DNA from: Bifidobacterium breve
Lineage (GTDB): Bacteria > Actinomycetota > Actinomycetes > S36-B12
NCBI GenBank assembly: GCA_945861925.1
Contig: CAMAWO010000009.1
Coordinates: 1 to 34,212, forward strand
Direction: 5' to 3'
DNA: 34,212 nucleotides
Shown: piece by piece, positions 1-9,852 of the stretch
Position numbering within the stretch: position 1 is the first letter of the stretch
Layout: each line of letters opens with the position of its first letter
The notes under the pieces: model-generated
What the model was told of the DNA's origin: nothing
Seen by the model: the letters and a program-made list of their open reading frames with translations, nothing else
The model's database searches: none
Made by a program: the position numbers and the translations under genes

Positions 1-930
1 ATCGGCCTTCATCGGGCCGACGGGTCTGTTTCACTGACGGTCGGTGCTGAATCCATCGTTATGCCGGGAGACAAGGCCATCGGCATTGCGCAGGACGATT
101 CGATGTTCGTGTTCGATCGGGAGCCAGCGCCATGGTCCCGGCCAGTTGACCATCCCTCCCTGTCGCCGGAAGTGATCCAGGAGCGCACGCTCATCATTGG
201 GTGGAGCCCGGTGGCGAACTTGGTGGTCAAGGAGATCGAAAACCACGTGGCTTCGGGCTCCGAACTGCTCGTCCTCATTGATCCCGATAACCATGAGGCT
301 GCCACTGTGCAGGCCGAACTAGATGCCGTTGGCCTCACTGGGCAGTCGGTGACTATTTGTAGCGGGAACACGATCAGTCGACCCGTCATCGCCGAGGTGA
401 TGGGGGGCGACCCCTTTGACCATGTGATGATCCTCTGCGAGCGCTCTGAGTTCGACCTCGATGAGGCGGATGCTCGCGTGCTACTCACCCTCATGCATGT
501 GCGGGCGCTGGCCCCTGAGTCATCGAGCAATGTGATCGCCGAACTCGCAGACCCCAACGATGTTGAACTCGGCCGTCAAGGCGATAGCTCGGAGTTCATC
601 GTGAGCATGCAACTCATCAGCCTGCTCCTCGCCCAGCTGAGCGAGAGCCCGCACCTTGCCGACGTGTTCGCCGACTTGTTTGACGGAAGTGGCGCTGCCG
701 TCGCGATGCATCCGGTGGAGCGATACGTGCCGTTGGGCGAATCGGACTTCGAGTCGGTGGTCGCTGCCGCTCGCAACTGGGGCGTCGTTGCGATCGCATA
801 CCGTGCAGTGGGATCCGGCAAAGAGTCGGGGGCCTTGGCCAGCGGTATCCGGATGAACCCACCGAAGTCCGAAAAGGTAACGTTCCAGGCTGGCGACGTG
901 GTGGTGGTGATCGCCAACACCGGGGCTTAG
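1..930 (+). CDS. CASTOR/POLLUX-like ion channel, C-terminal part (5' end outside window)
   Basis: The frame is open from the first base of the window to the TAG at 928-930 (309 visible codons), so the gene starts upstream; the ATG at 61 is probably internal. The visible part resembles the C-terminal NAD-binding/RCK-like region of CASTOR/POLLUX/SYM8 channels. A segment near codons 64-90 reads LIIGWSPVANLVVKEIE followed by PGSELL-like text (ASGSELLVLIDPD), and a later one (around codons 143-200) has the family pattern ILCERSEFDLDEADARVLLTLMHVR then an Asn/Ile-rich strand and a conserved acidic helix. In this family the region forms a cytosolic gating ring beneath a tetrameric cation pore. The transmembrane pore domain would lie upstream and cannot be checked. 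It ends 56 nt before lysC, which appears to have its own promoter. Ion selectivity is unknown. Confidence 0.7.
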   Translation: MGLHRADGSVSLTVGAESIVMPGDKAIGIAQDDSMFVFDREPAPWSRPVDHPSLSPEVIQERTLIIGWSPVANLVVKEIENHVASGSELLVLIDPDNHEAATVQAELDAVGLTGQSVTICSGNTISRPVIAEVMGGDPFDHVMILCERSEFDLDEADARVLLTLMHVRALAPESSSNVIAELADPNDVELGRQGDSSEFIVSMQLISLLLAQLSESPHLADVFADLFDGSGAAVAMHPVERYVPLGESDFESVVAAARNWGVVAIAYRAVGSGKESGALASGIRMNPPKSEKVTFQAGDVVVVIANTGA

Positions 931-972
931 CCATCGAGGCGCACTCGCAGGGTGCCTGAGCGTTGGCATGGG

Positions 973-978
973 TAGACT
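973..978 (+). promoter_or_regulatory. Putative -10 (TAGACT) of lysC, near-leaderless
   Basis: TAGACT ends 8 nt before the GTG at 987. No Shine-Dalgarno precedes that GTG. No convincing -35 hexamer is visible. The same hexamer occurs upstream of hppA at 33177. Confidence 0.45.
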
Positions 979-986
979 TTCGCGTC

Positions 987-3313
<2,327 letters not shown>

Positions 3314-3331
3314 TCGGGTGTTGCGGCCGGC

Positions 3332-4114
3332 TCAGAGGGTTGGCTCCTGGTATCCGAAGGCGGCGTAGTCGCCCGCATAAGCGTGCGTGACCTTGCCGAG
3401 AATTGCCGGGGTGAAATAGTCGTTGATCCTCGAGCCTGCCTGGGTGGAGTTGCGGCAGTAGAACTGCTCCTGCAGCCCGGCGACCCCGGTGAGTTCGGCA
3501 ACGCGATCCCACGAGTTGTCGAGTTCCTCGAGGTGAATGACCGCGTCGTAATCGACGATCCCGTAACCGATCTGGTCGACCTGCCGACGCCAATGCGGAT
3601 CCTGATCCCGTGATTCCTGGGCTGACACCACCTCGATGAAATCGGCGAAGCTGATGTCTTGGGCGAGTTCAGGAGCCTCGTCGCGGTCGCGCAGGGCGGC
3701 GAGGATGGGATCGCTCTGCTGGAGTCCCTGACGGATCTTCTCAAGGTAACCGGACAGCAAGCGTGACGCTGGCTCGCGGACCACCGTGAACCGGGACCAT
3801 TTGCGCCCTCGCAGGGCCTCCTCGAGGAGATCGGGCGGCAATTGAAAGGGCTTGACGAACGGGGTGGCCTTGCTGCGGTCATGAGGATTCTCCTGGACGC
3901 GGAGGACGGCGGCCGGGCCCTGCCGGGCCGCCTCCAGTCCGCCGAGGGTCGCTTTCATTGTCCCGCAGCCAGCCTTGGGAACCTCGATGTAGACGTAGCG
4001 GTTGACGAGAGAGATGTGCGTGTGAAGGTTCACCGAACGCCAGCCCATGGACTTGACGTAGGCGCGGGTGGTCTTGCCGAGATCACTTGGTGCCGGCCGT
4101 CGATCAATGCTCAC
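3332..4114 (-). CDS. Sulfotransferase family protein (Sulfotransfer_2-like)
   Basis: The 260-residue product has the two PAPS-binding signatures of carbohydrate sulfotransferases: a 5'-phosphosulfate loop VPKAGCGT (residues about 45-52, compare PKCGCTT-type loops) after a strand reading NRYVYIEVPK, and a 3'-phosphate motif FTVVREPASRLLSGY (about 109-123) with the conserved Arg and Ser. It would transfer sulfate from PAPS to a sugar or lipid acceptor; the acceptor is unknown. The reading frame runs back through tRNA-Pro, so longer starts are artefacts. GTG 4114 was chosen because GGCAGGGG lies upstream and because it lies downstream of the tRNA and its hairpin. ATG at residue 23 is an alternative. 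The gene sits alone beside a tRNA, between housekeeping genes, and looks like an accessory gene. Confidence 0.75.
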   Translation of the reverse strand: MSIDRRPAPSDLGKTTRAYVKSMGWRSVNLHTHISLVNRYVYIEVPKAGCGTMKATLGGLEAARQGPAAVLRVQENPHDRSKATPFVKPFQLPPDLLEEALRGRKWSRFTVVREPASRLLSGYLEKIRQGLQQSDPILAALRDRDEAPELAQDISFADFIEVVSAQESRDQDPHWRRQVDQIGYGIVDYDAVIHLEELDNSWDRVAELTGVAGLQEQFYCRNSTQAGSRINDYFTPAILGKVTHAYAGDYAAFGYQEPTL

Positions 4115-4154
4115 CGCGCAACCCCTGCCTTTGCTCTCCGGTCGAGCGCTACGG

Positions 4155-4188
4155 GGTCGGGGGCCGACATGTTCATCGGCCCCCGACC
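4155..4188 (-). terminator. Perfect 13-bp hairpin just downstream of tRNA-Pro
   Basis: The arms 4155-4167 (GGTCGGGGGCCGA) and 4176-4188 pair perfectly over 13 bp, with an 8-nt loop. The hairpin begins 6 nt past the tRNA 3' end on the minus strand and has no U-tract, as is common in high-GC actinobacteria. It probably ends tRNA transcription and separates it from the sulfotransferase gene. Confidence 0.75.
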
Positions 4189-4193
4189 AGGTG

Positions 4194-4267
4194 TCGGGGT
4201 GGCGGGATTCGAACCCACGGCCTCTTCGTCCCGAACGAATCGCGCTACCAAGCTGCGCCACACCCCG
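4194..4267 (-). tRNA. tRNA-Pro (anticodon CGG)
   Basis: The 74-nt cloverleaf reads 5' on the minus strand from 4267. The acceptor stem is CGGGGTG/CACCCCG, the D arm has GCGC stems around AGCTTGGTA, the anticodon loop is TTCGGGA with anticodon CGG, and the T loop TTCGAAT is closed by GTGGG/CCCGC. The discriminator is A and CCA is not encoded. The top pair of the anticodon stem is an A27-G43 mismatch. The tRNA decodes CCG, a frequent proline codon at this GC content. Confidence 0.95.
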
Positions 4268-4279
4268 AAGGACGTGTCG

Positions 4280-4285
4280 AGCCTA
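4280..4285 (-). promoter_or_regulatory. Putative -10 (TAGGCT) of tRNA-Pro
   Basis: On the minus strand TAGGCT ends 12 nt before the mature 5' end of the tRNA, a distance that would give a short 5' leader for RNase P. No clear -35 is visible. Confidence 0.4.
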
Positions 4286-4344
4286 ACGGACAACGAATTC
4301 GTGTCCTGCATCGGGAAGGCTGGAACGAATCAGGGAGGCGCTGC

Positions 4345-4350
4345 CACAAT
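4345..4350 (+). promoter_or_regulatory. Putative -10 (CACAAT) of the VOC-DUF3237 operon
   Basis: CACAAT matches TATAAT at four of six positions and ends 6 nt before GTG 4357 (9 nt before ATG 4360), so the transcript could start at or near the start codon. Confidence 0.35.
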
Positions 4351-4359
4351 GATGCCGTG

Positions 4360-4932
4360 ATGAGTGCGCCCGGGCTCCTGCGGTATCCCATTCTCCAGGC
4401 CGCCTTTGTCGTGCCCGATCTGGACGAGGGCCTCAAGCGCTGGGTTGGGGTGATGGGGGCGGGACCCTTCGTGGTGATGCGGAACTTCGTCGGAACCGAC
4501 CTGACCTACCGCGGGCAACCGAGTACGACCGCCGTGGATTATGCCTTCGGCCAGTGTGGTGAGGTCCAGGTGCAGCTCATCGCCCAGCCGGGCCCTGGCT
4601 CATCGATCTACCGCGACATGTACGGGCCGGGTGAGGGCGGTTTCCATCACATGTGTGCCCTCGTTCCGCCCGATGACTGGGATCGGCAGGTGGCTGCCTT
4701 TGTCGATGCGGGTTACCCACTGGCCGCGTCGCTCATGACCTCAGCCCCGGCCGTCTATTTCGACTGCCGCGCTGACCTCGGGTGCTTCGTCGAGCTCTAC
4801 GGGCGCACTGAGCGTTCGGTCGGCTTCTTCGCGCACCTGAGGGCCCTGCACGAGACTTGGGACGGAGTCACCGACCCGGTGCGAGAGCGTGCCGCGAACG
4901 TCATCCCGACACCCAACAAGGAGCCATCATGA
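4360..4932 (+). CDS. VOC-superfamily protein (Glyoxalase_4-like)
   Basis: This 190-residue protein has the paired beta-alpha-beta-beta-beta modules of the vicinal-oxygen-chelate fold, closest in pattern to Glyoxalase_4/methylmalonyl-CoA epimerase-like proteins. Possible metal ligands are Gln in VQVQLI, the His pair in GGFHHM and the Glu in GCFVELYG; the first position, usually His, is Gln/Ala here (ILQAAFVVPDL), so metal use is uncertain. Longer upstream frames pass through the tRNA and are not coding. ATG 4360 or the adjacent GTG 4357 is the start; neither has a Shine-Dalgarno. Its stop overlaps the next start (ATGA at 4929), so VOC and DUF3237 proteins are coupled. The substrate is unknown. 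Confidence 0.75.
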   Translation: MSAPGLLRYPILQAAFVVPDLDEGLKRWVGVMGAGPFVVMRNFVGTDLTYRGQPSTTAVDYAFGQCGEVQVQLIAQPGPGSSIYRDMYGPGEGGFHHMCALVPPDDWDRQVAAFVDAGYPLAASLMTSAPAVYFDCRADLGCFVELYGRTERSVGFFAHLRALHETWDGVTDPVRERAANVIPTPNKEPS

Positions 4933-5342
4933 CCGTGCCTTTCGATGTTGTTCCGCTTGCGACCGTCCGCGTCACCCGTGGCGACATCCACCGACTTGGC
5001 GAGACGCCGTTTGGCCGGCGCGTCATCGGCGGTATCTCCAATGGCCGATGGGAGGGTGAGCGGCTGAGCGCAACCATCATCGGACCCGGCGGAGACTGGG
5101 CGATCCCATCCTCGGGCCAGATCATGATCCTCGATGTCCGCCAGTTGCTTCAGACCGACGATGGTGCGCTTATCTACGTGAGCTACCACGGCCGGTGCGA
5201 TCGGGAGCGCGGCACCTACACCGTCGCCCCGACATTCGAGACGGCGGATGAGCGGTACGGCTGGCTGAACGCAGTGCAGGCCGTGGGTCAGGGGCGCAAC
5301 GACGGTGACGACATCGTCTACGAGATGTTCGAGATTCGATAG
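4929..5342 (+). CDS. DUF3237 family protein
   Basis: The product is 137 aa and fits DUF3237: a beta-rich small barrel with segments GRRVIGGISNGRWEGERLSATIIGPGGDW, SGQIMILDVRQLLQTDDGALIYVSYHGR and TFETADERYGWLN-AVQAVG near the C terminus. No catalytic residues are established for the family and its function is unknown. The start is well supported: AAGGAG at 4918-4923 lies 5 nt before ATG 4929, which overlaps the VOC stop. Pairing with a VOC protein suggests a shared role in small-molecule (perhaps aromatic or ketone) metabolism, but that is inference only. It converges on the metallophosphoesterase with 19 nt between stops. Confidence 0.8.
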   Translation: MTVPFDVVPLATVRVTRGDIHRLGETPFGRRVIGGISNGRWEGERLSATIIGPGGDWAIPSSGQIMILDVRQLLQTDDGALIYVSYHGRCDRERGTYTVAPTFETADERYGWLNAVQAVGQGRNDGDDIVYEMFEIR

Positions 5343-5361
5343 CGCAGCGCGACTGCTGTGA

Positions 5362-6273
5362 TCAGGTGCGCGCCACGAGGGTGAGCAGGGTCGCCTCTGG
5401 CGGGCAGGCGAAGCGGTACGGCGCGAACGGCGAGGTTCCGAGCCCCGCAGAGACGTGGAGTGCTGCCGTGTGACGGCTGCCAAGGGCCCGGTGTGTTGAG
5501 AGCCCGCGGGATCTCGCCCGATCAATGTCGCAATTCGTGACGAGGGCCCCTACACCTGGTATGCGCAGTTGGCCGCCGTGAGTGTGCCCGGCAAGGACGA
5601 GGTCGGCGCCGTCGGCGGCCATGCCGTCGAGTACCCGCAGGTAGGGAGCATGGGTGACCCCTAGTCGGAGGTCGGCCGAGGGGTCGAATGCGCCAGCGAT
5701 GTCGGCATATCGATCGCGACTGATGTGCGGGTCATCGACGCCACGCAGGTCGACGCTGCGTCCGGCAATGACCAAGGTCCCTCTGGTGTTATTCAGGTGC
5801 GACCAGCCGCCGTCGACAAGTCCGTCGACGAGGTCGCTCCACGGCAGCATCGCCCGGCTGGGCTCGAGTTGCGAGGGCCCGGCGAAGTACTTGACTGGAT
5901 TGATCATTCGGGGTTCGTAGTAGTCGTTGCTTCCGAGGACGAAGGCGCCCGGCAGATCGAACAGCGGTTCGAGGGTGTTGAGGACGTGCGGGACGGCGTC
6001 TTGGTGCGACAGGAAGTCGCCGGTGGCGATGACGGCGTCGGGCTGCAGCTCGCGCAGGGCGCGCACCCACGACTGCTTGCCGACTTGCCCAGGCACGAGG
6101 TGAAGATCCGAGAGATGGAGGATGGTCAGTGGTGCCTGTCCCACCGGCAGTGCCGAGACGGTGGCTCGGCGGAGGGTGTAGTGCTGAGCCTCCCAGCGGG
6201 CGTAGGTGAGCCCCGCTGCACCGGCGGCCACCAGGCCGGCGGTACCGAGGAGCATTTTCGATGAGCTATGCAC
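5362..6273 (-). CDS. Membrane-anchored metallophosphoesterase
   Basis: This 303-residue calcineurin-like phosphoesterase resembles Rv3683. It has an N-terminal membrane segment (KMLLGTAGLVAAGAAGL) and then the metal-site blocks in order: HLSDLHL, TGDFLSH, GSNDYY (in place of GNHD), THAP and GHTHGGQ. The catalytic domain probably faces outward. The Asn of GSND is kept while the usual His is Asp. ATG 6306 abuts the stop of the upstream Spo0M-like gene, but GTG 6273 has GGGAG 9 nt upstream and gives a membrane segment right at the N terminus, so I prefer it. Co-transcription with the Spo0M-like gene is likely. The substrate is unknown. Confidence 0.88.
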   Translation of the reverse strand: MHSSSKMLLGTAGLVAAGAAGLTYARWEAQHYTLRRATVSALPVGQAPLTILHLSDLHLVPGQVGKQSWVRALRELQPDAVIATGDFLSHQDAVPHVLNTLEPLFDLPGAFVLGSNDYYEPRMINPVKYFAGPSQLEPSRAMLPWSDLVDGLVDGGWSHLNNTRGTLVIAGRSVDLRGVDDPHISRDRYADIAGAFDPSADLRLGVTHAPYLRVLDGMAADGADLVLAGHTHGGQLRIPGVGALVTNCDIDRARSRGLSTHRALGSRHTAALHVSAGLGTSPFAPYRFACPPEATLLTLVART

Positions 6274-6306
6274 AGTCGTATGCTCCCACGGCCCATCTGC
6301 CAGCAT

Positions 6307-6831
6307 CTACGTGATGATGATCCTCTTCGTGTCGCCCTTATCGAATGCAACGTCAACGAGATCAACATCACCCTTCACCTCGTACTTGATCCGCTCACCT
6401 CGGACTGAAGCTCCACCGCGGATGGCACTGCCGAGGAAGCCCCAGACCCCATCGTCAGCGGAGGACCCCCCAACATGATGCGGGGTGAATGGCTGGAATT
6501 GAATGACGAACGGGAACTTCTTGATCTCCCCCTCCGACAATTCGAAAGGCACCTCGTCCTTGATGTAACCGAGCCGAGTTGTTTTGGATTTTGAATCCCA
6601 GTAATCGACAGTGCGCTTCTGCGTGGAGTCGTATCTGGATTCACGCTCTTCCCACTCGAACACCTCATTAAACGCGACCTCGACGTCTTTGATTTGCTGG
6701 GCACTCTTGGCCGTGATGACGATCTCTCCGGCGATCTCGCCGGAATTGCCCGCGACGTGGCTTGGCACGACGAGTTCGAACGTGAGGGTCCCGATGCCCA
6801 TGCTTTTCTTCAACTTCTTGAACAGTGACAT
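6307..6831 (-). CDS. Spo0M-like / arrestin-like protein
   Basis: The 174-residue protein starts MSLFKKLKKSMGIG and continues with beta-strands typical of Spo0M (SpoOM) arrestin-fold proteins: FELVVPSHVAGNSGEIAGEIVITAK, IKDVEVAFNEVFEWEER, and an alternating C-terminal half with IKKFPFVIQFQPFTPHHV. Spo0M proteins link to sporulation or cell-envelope control in Bacillus; in non-sporulating actinobacteria the role is unknown. AAGGGA lies 9 nt before ATG 6831. The gene abuts the metallophosphoesterase frame (TAG followed directly by ATG). Part of it is clearly A/T-richer than its surroundings (28 G/C of 60 in 6541-6600), and Lys codons are unusually frequent, which may reflect later acquisition. 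Confidence 0.7.
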   Translation of the reverse strand: MSLFKKLKKSMGIGTLTFELVVPSHVAGNSGEIAGEIVITAKSAQQIKDVEVAFNEVFEWEERESRYDSTQKRTVDYWDSKSKTTRLGYIKDEVPFELSEGEIKKFPFVIQFQPFTPHHVGGSSADDGVWGFLGSAIRGGASVRGERIKYEVKGDVDLVDVAFDKGDTKRIIIT

Positions 6832-6960
6832 GCTTGCCCATCCCTTTGCTCGCCGCGTGAACTCGTGCTTGCGCAAGGTGCGCAAGACGCGTCATGCTCG
6901 CGGTGGAGCCGGGGCTAGTCAAGGGATAAGGCCAGATTTCCCTTCGAATACACTGTTGTG

Positions 6961-6974
6961 TGGTACTAGTACCA
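6961..6974. promoter_or_regulatory. 14-bp perfect palindrome over the yqeY promoter
   Basis: TGGTACTAGTACCA equals its own reverse complement. It overlaps the putative -10 of yqeY (6970-6975) and ends 7 nt before the start codon, a position that would suit a repressor operator. No regulator is identified. Confidence 0.5.
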
Positions 6975-6975
6975 T
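6970..6975 (+). promoter_or_regulatory. Putative -10 (TACCAT) of yqeY, leaderless
   Basis: TACCAT ends 6 nt before ATG 6982 and no Shine-Dalgarno is present, so translation may begin at the 5' end of the transcript. Confidence 0.4.
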
Positions 6976-6981
6976 GCCAGT

Positions 6982-7446
6982 ATGAGTCAGATCAAGGATC
7001 AATTAAAGGTGGACCTCACCACCGCGATGAAATCTCGCGACGAGTTGGCCGCAGCGACCCTTCGCATGGCACTGACGGCGATCACGAACGAGGAGGTTGC
7101 CGGCAAGGAGGCCCGAGCACTATCCGATGACGACGTCATCACGGTCCTTGGTCGCGAAGCGAAGAAGCGCAGGGAGTCAGCGGAGGCGTACGACACCGCC
7201 GACCGGCCAGAGCTCGCCGAGCGTGAGCGTGCCGAACTCGCAGTGCTCGCGAGTTACCTGCCGCAGGCGATGACTGACGAGGAACTCGCCATCATCGTGG
7301 CGTCCGCAGTGGCCGAGGTCTCGTTGACCGGGGCGACCGGAGGGGCCGCCGTGGGTGCGGCCATGAAGTTGGTGACCCCGCAGGTGAAGGGTCGGGCCGA
7401 TGGTGGCCTGGTAGCGGCTCTCGTGAAGGCCGGGTTTGGGATGTAG
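6982..7446 (+). CDS. GatB/YqeY domain-containing protein
   Basis: The 154-residue product matches YqeY over its full length: an N-terminal helical part (IKDQLKVDLTTAMKSRDELAAATLRMALTAITNEEVA), a central REAKKRRESAEAYDTADRPELAERERAELAVLASYLPQAM block, and a C-terminal GatB-like tail ending VKGRADGGLVAALVKAGFG. In GatB the tail binds tRNA; stand-alone YqeY proteins have been linked to tRNA-amidotransferase-like functions, but no firm role is known. The gene stands divergent from the Spo0M-like gene and converges on the PBP gene (13 nt between stops). The -10-like hexamer and palindrome just upstream suggest its own regulated, leaderless transcript. Confidence 0.92.
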   Translation: MSQIKDQLKVDLTTAMKSRDELAAATLRMALTAITNEEVAGKEARALSDDDVITVLGREAKKRRESAEAYDTADRPELAERERAELAVLASYLPQAMTDEELAIIVASAVAEVSLTGATGGAAVGAAMKLVTPQVKGRADGGLVAALVKAGFGM

Positions 7447-7459
7447 CGGCATCGGGTAC

Positions 7460-9733
7460 TCAGGGGGTGGTGACCGGCGCTTCATCCGGAACCGCCGGGA
7501 CGGTGTCGTCGTCGGTTGGTTCGGTGGTTGGGGCAGTTGGGGGAGCGACGGGCGCGGGCTTTGCGCTGTTGTCGAAGACGAACCCGTCTGGTCCACCGCC
7601 GAGGTCGGACTCCCCGGGAAGTGGTGCAATGGAGGTCACCCCACGTGCCGGACGAAGACTCCACTCGTTGCTGAGCGCGAACGTGGCCGGTTCGCTGCCT
7701 TGAAGCGCGGCCGTCATTGACTGTTTCCAGATTGGCCCGGGAATGGTGCTGCCGAACACCTGGGTGTAGTACTTGCCATTGATCGTGAGGTTCTTCATCG
7801 GGTACGCGAATCCACCGCGAGGATCGCCGACCCAAGCCGCGGCGGCGATGTCGGGGGTGAATCCGGCGAACCACACAGCAGCCGACTCATTCGTGGTGCC
7901 GGTCTTTCCGGCCGCCGGTCGATCGGCGAGCGACATTGCAGAGCCGGTTCGACCGGTGATTGGCCCGTCGATGACGCCGGTGAGGAGCGCCGTCACTCCG
8001 TCGGCGACATCCTGTGAGATGACCTGCCTGCAGTCCTCGTCGGGGACGTCAAGGGAGCGGTTATCGCGATCGCGTATTTCCAGGATGGACCGGGGTTTGC
8101 AGTAGAGGCCATGGGCCGCGAAGGTCGCATAAGCGTTGGCCATCGCGAGTGGGGTGACCTCCATGCTGCCGAGGGTGAATGACGGGACTCGGAGCAGCGG
8201 TCCGCCGCTGCCGAGGAACACCCCCATTGACTCGGCGATCTCGGCGGGCCGGCAAAGGCCGGTGCGCTCCTCGATGGCCATGAAATACGTGTTGATGGAA
8301 TAGGCCGTTGCGCGGGCCATGTCGAATGTGCCCTGCCCGGTGGAGTTTCGGACGGTGATGGGTCCGAACGAGGCTCCGGTTTCGCAGTTGGTGAATCCCT
8401 CGAAGGTGTTCGGGCTCGGCGAGCTGATGTACTCGGCGGGCGAGATCCCCGATTCGAGCGCGGCTGCGAGCGTGAAGACCTTGAAGGTAGAGCCGGCCTG
8501 CATGCCGATGGTGCCCCCGTGGGCGCGGTCGGTGTTGTAGTTGTAGGTCGTCATTCCCTGACCAGAGGTGCCCCACTCGCGGTTCTGGGTCATCGCGAGG
8601 ATGTTGCCGGTGCCGGGCTCCATCATCGTGATCGCAGCCGCGCGCCGGCTTTCGTCATCGATGGGAATTGCGCCCGTAACGGCGTCGAAGGCTCCCCGTT
8701 GCGCCAGTGGGCTCAATGTCGTGCGGACGGTGTAGCCGCCGCGCCGCAGGAAGGCTTCACGGGCCTCAGGGGTATCACCGAAGGCGGGGTCGGTGCGAAT
8801 CGTCTGGAGGACGTAGTCGCAAAAGAACGGCGCATACGAGGTGGTGCAGCCGTTGGGGACTGCGGTGGGCTTGATGAGGACCTGCATCGGGATGAGCGCG
8901 GCTTGGGCGGCCTCACCCTTCGTGATGTAGCCGAGTTGAGCCATGCGCGCGAGCACGACATCTCGTCGCTTCGCACTGCGTTCGGGATTTCGGATGGGAT
9001 CGAAGGCCGTTGGCTGCTGGACGATGCCCGCGAGCGTAGCCGACTCGGAGAGCGTCAATTCGGCGGCTGTTTTCGAGAAGTATCGCTTGGCTGCGGCTTC
9101 AACACCGTAGGCGCCTGATCCGAAGTAGACGATGTTCAGGTAGCGCTCGAGGATTTCCGGCTTGGTGTAGCGACGTTCGAGGGCGAGCGCATAGCGAACT
9201 TCGCGGAGTTTCCGGACCGGGCTCTGGCCCCGCGCGGCCTCAAGTTCGTCGGCAGTAGTCGCCTCGTTAACGAGGACGTTCTTCACGTACTGCATCGTGA
9301 GTGTCGATGCGCCCTGCTGAACGTCGCCGGAGCGCGTGTTCGATGCGACGGCGCGAAGTGCTCCGCGGACATCGACGCCGTTATGGTCAAGATAGCGGGA
9401 GTCCTCGATCGCGACGGTCGCCTGGCGCATGACGGGTGAGACGCTCTGCAGTGGGATCTCGACCCGGTTCTGGTAGAAGAGCGTCGCAATGACCGACCCG
9501 TCCGAGGCGAGAATCTGCGAGCGTTGGGGCAGTGGCGGGGTGTCCATTGTTTCGGGGAGACGCTCAAAGTTTTGGACGACGTTTCGGGCGGTCACGCCAG
9601 CCCCGCCGATGAACGGCAGCGCCATGAGCCCGGCGATGAGACCCGCGATGACGGCTGCGGCAAGCAGGGCAACGAGGCGGATGATGAGTCCGCCGAGGAC
9701 TGGTCGTGGGCGAGCAGGTGGGTGCATGGACAT
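7460..9733 (-). CDS. Bifunctional class A penicillin-binding protein (PonA2-like)
   Basis: The enzyme polymerises glycan strands and cross-links peptides in the periplasm. It is about 757 aa from ATG 9733. A membrane anchor (LIIRLVALLAAAVIAGLIAGLMAL) is followed by a GT51 transglycosylase domain with catalytic Glu110 in AIEDSRYLDH and the STLTMQYVKN block. The transpeptidase domain has STFK (415-418), SIN (479-481) and KTGTT (610-614). Mycobacterial PonA2 carries a C-terminal PASTA domain; here the tail is instead a Pro/Thr/Ala-rich segment. GTG 9772 and ATG 9727 are alternative starts; no start has a strong Shine-Dalgarno. It is divergent from whiB4, matching the ponA2-whiB4 order in mycobacteria. 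Confidence 0.95.
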   Translation of the reverse strand: MSMHPPARPRPVLGGLIIRLVALLAAAVIAGLIAGLMALPFIGGAGVTARNVVQNFERLPETMDTPPLPQRSQILASDGSVIATLFYQNRVEIPLQSVSPVMRQATVAIEDSRYLDHNGVDVRGALRAVASNTRSGDVQQGASTLTMQYVKNVLVNEATTADELEAARGQSPVRKLREVRYALALERRYTKPEILERYLNIVYFGSGAYGVEAAAKRYFSKTAAELTLSESATLAGIVQQPTAFDPIRNPERSAKRRDVVLARMAQLGYITKGEAAQAALIPMQVLIKPTAVPNGCTTSYAPFFCDYVLQTIRTDPAFGDTPEAREAFLRRGGYTVRTTLSPLAQRGAFDAVTGAIPIDDESRRAAAITMMEPGTGNILAMTQNREWGTSGQGMTTYNYNTDRAHGGTIGMQAGSTFKVFTLAAALESGISPAEYISSPSPNTFEGFTNCETGASFGPITVRNSTGQGTFDMARATAYSINTYFMAIEERTGLCRPAEIAESMGVFLGSGGPLLRVPSFTLGSMEVTPLAMANAYATFAAHGLYCKPRSILEIRDRDNRSLDVPDEDCRQVISQDVADGVTALLTGVIDGPITGRTGSAMSLADRPAAGKTGTTNESAAVWFAGFTPDIAAAAWVGDPRGGFAYPMKNLTINGKYYTQVFGSTIPGPIWKQSMTAALQGSEPATFALSNEWSLRPARGVTSIAPLPGESDLGGGPDGFVFDNSAKPAPVAPPTAPTTEPTDDDTVPAVPDEAPVTTP

Positions 9734-9844
9734 GGGACGTCCAGCGTACGTGCCTTGGTTCCCCTCCCGCACCTCTCACCCGCAACTCTGCGCAACCACC
9801 CGGAATTCCTTTGTCGAGGACGCTACCGGGGATCACTCGTTATG

Positions 9845-9852
9845 ACTATAAT
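9845..9852. promoter_or_regulatory. Overlapping divergent -10 elements between the PBP gene and whiB4
   Basis: TATAAT at 9847-9852 is a perfect plus-strand -10 for whiB4. On the minus strand TATAGT occupies 9850-9845 for the PBP gene. The hexamers share 4 bp. Predicted leaders are about 95 nt for whiB4 and about 105 nt for the PBP gene. Neither has an obvious -35. Confidence 0.5.

Noticed and set aside
931-986. Lysine riboswitch before lysC
   Set aside because: Only 56 nt are available and a -10-like element lies 8 nt from the start; there is no room for the aptamer.
4194-4267. Integration (att) site at tRNA-Pro
   Set aside because: No duplicate of the tRNA 3' end and no integrase were seen on either side within the window.
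4087-4359. N-terminal extensions of the VOC and sulfotransferase frames through 4194-4267
   Set aside because: The translated text (for example RGRGFESRHP) is the typical product of reading across a tRNA gene, so these parts are not coding.
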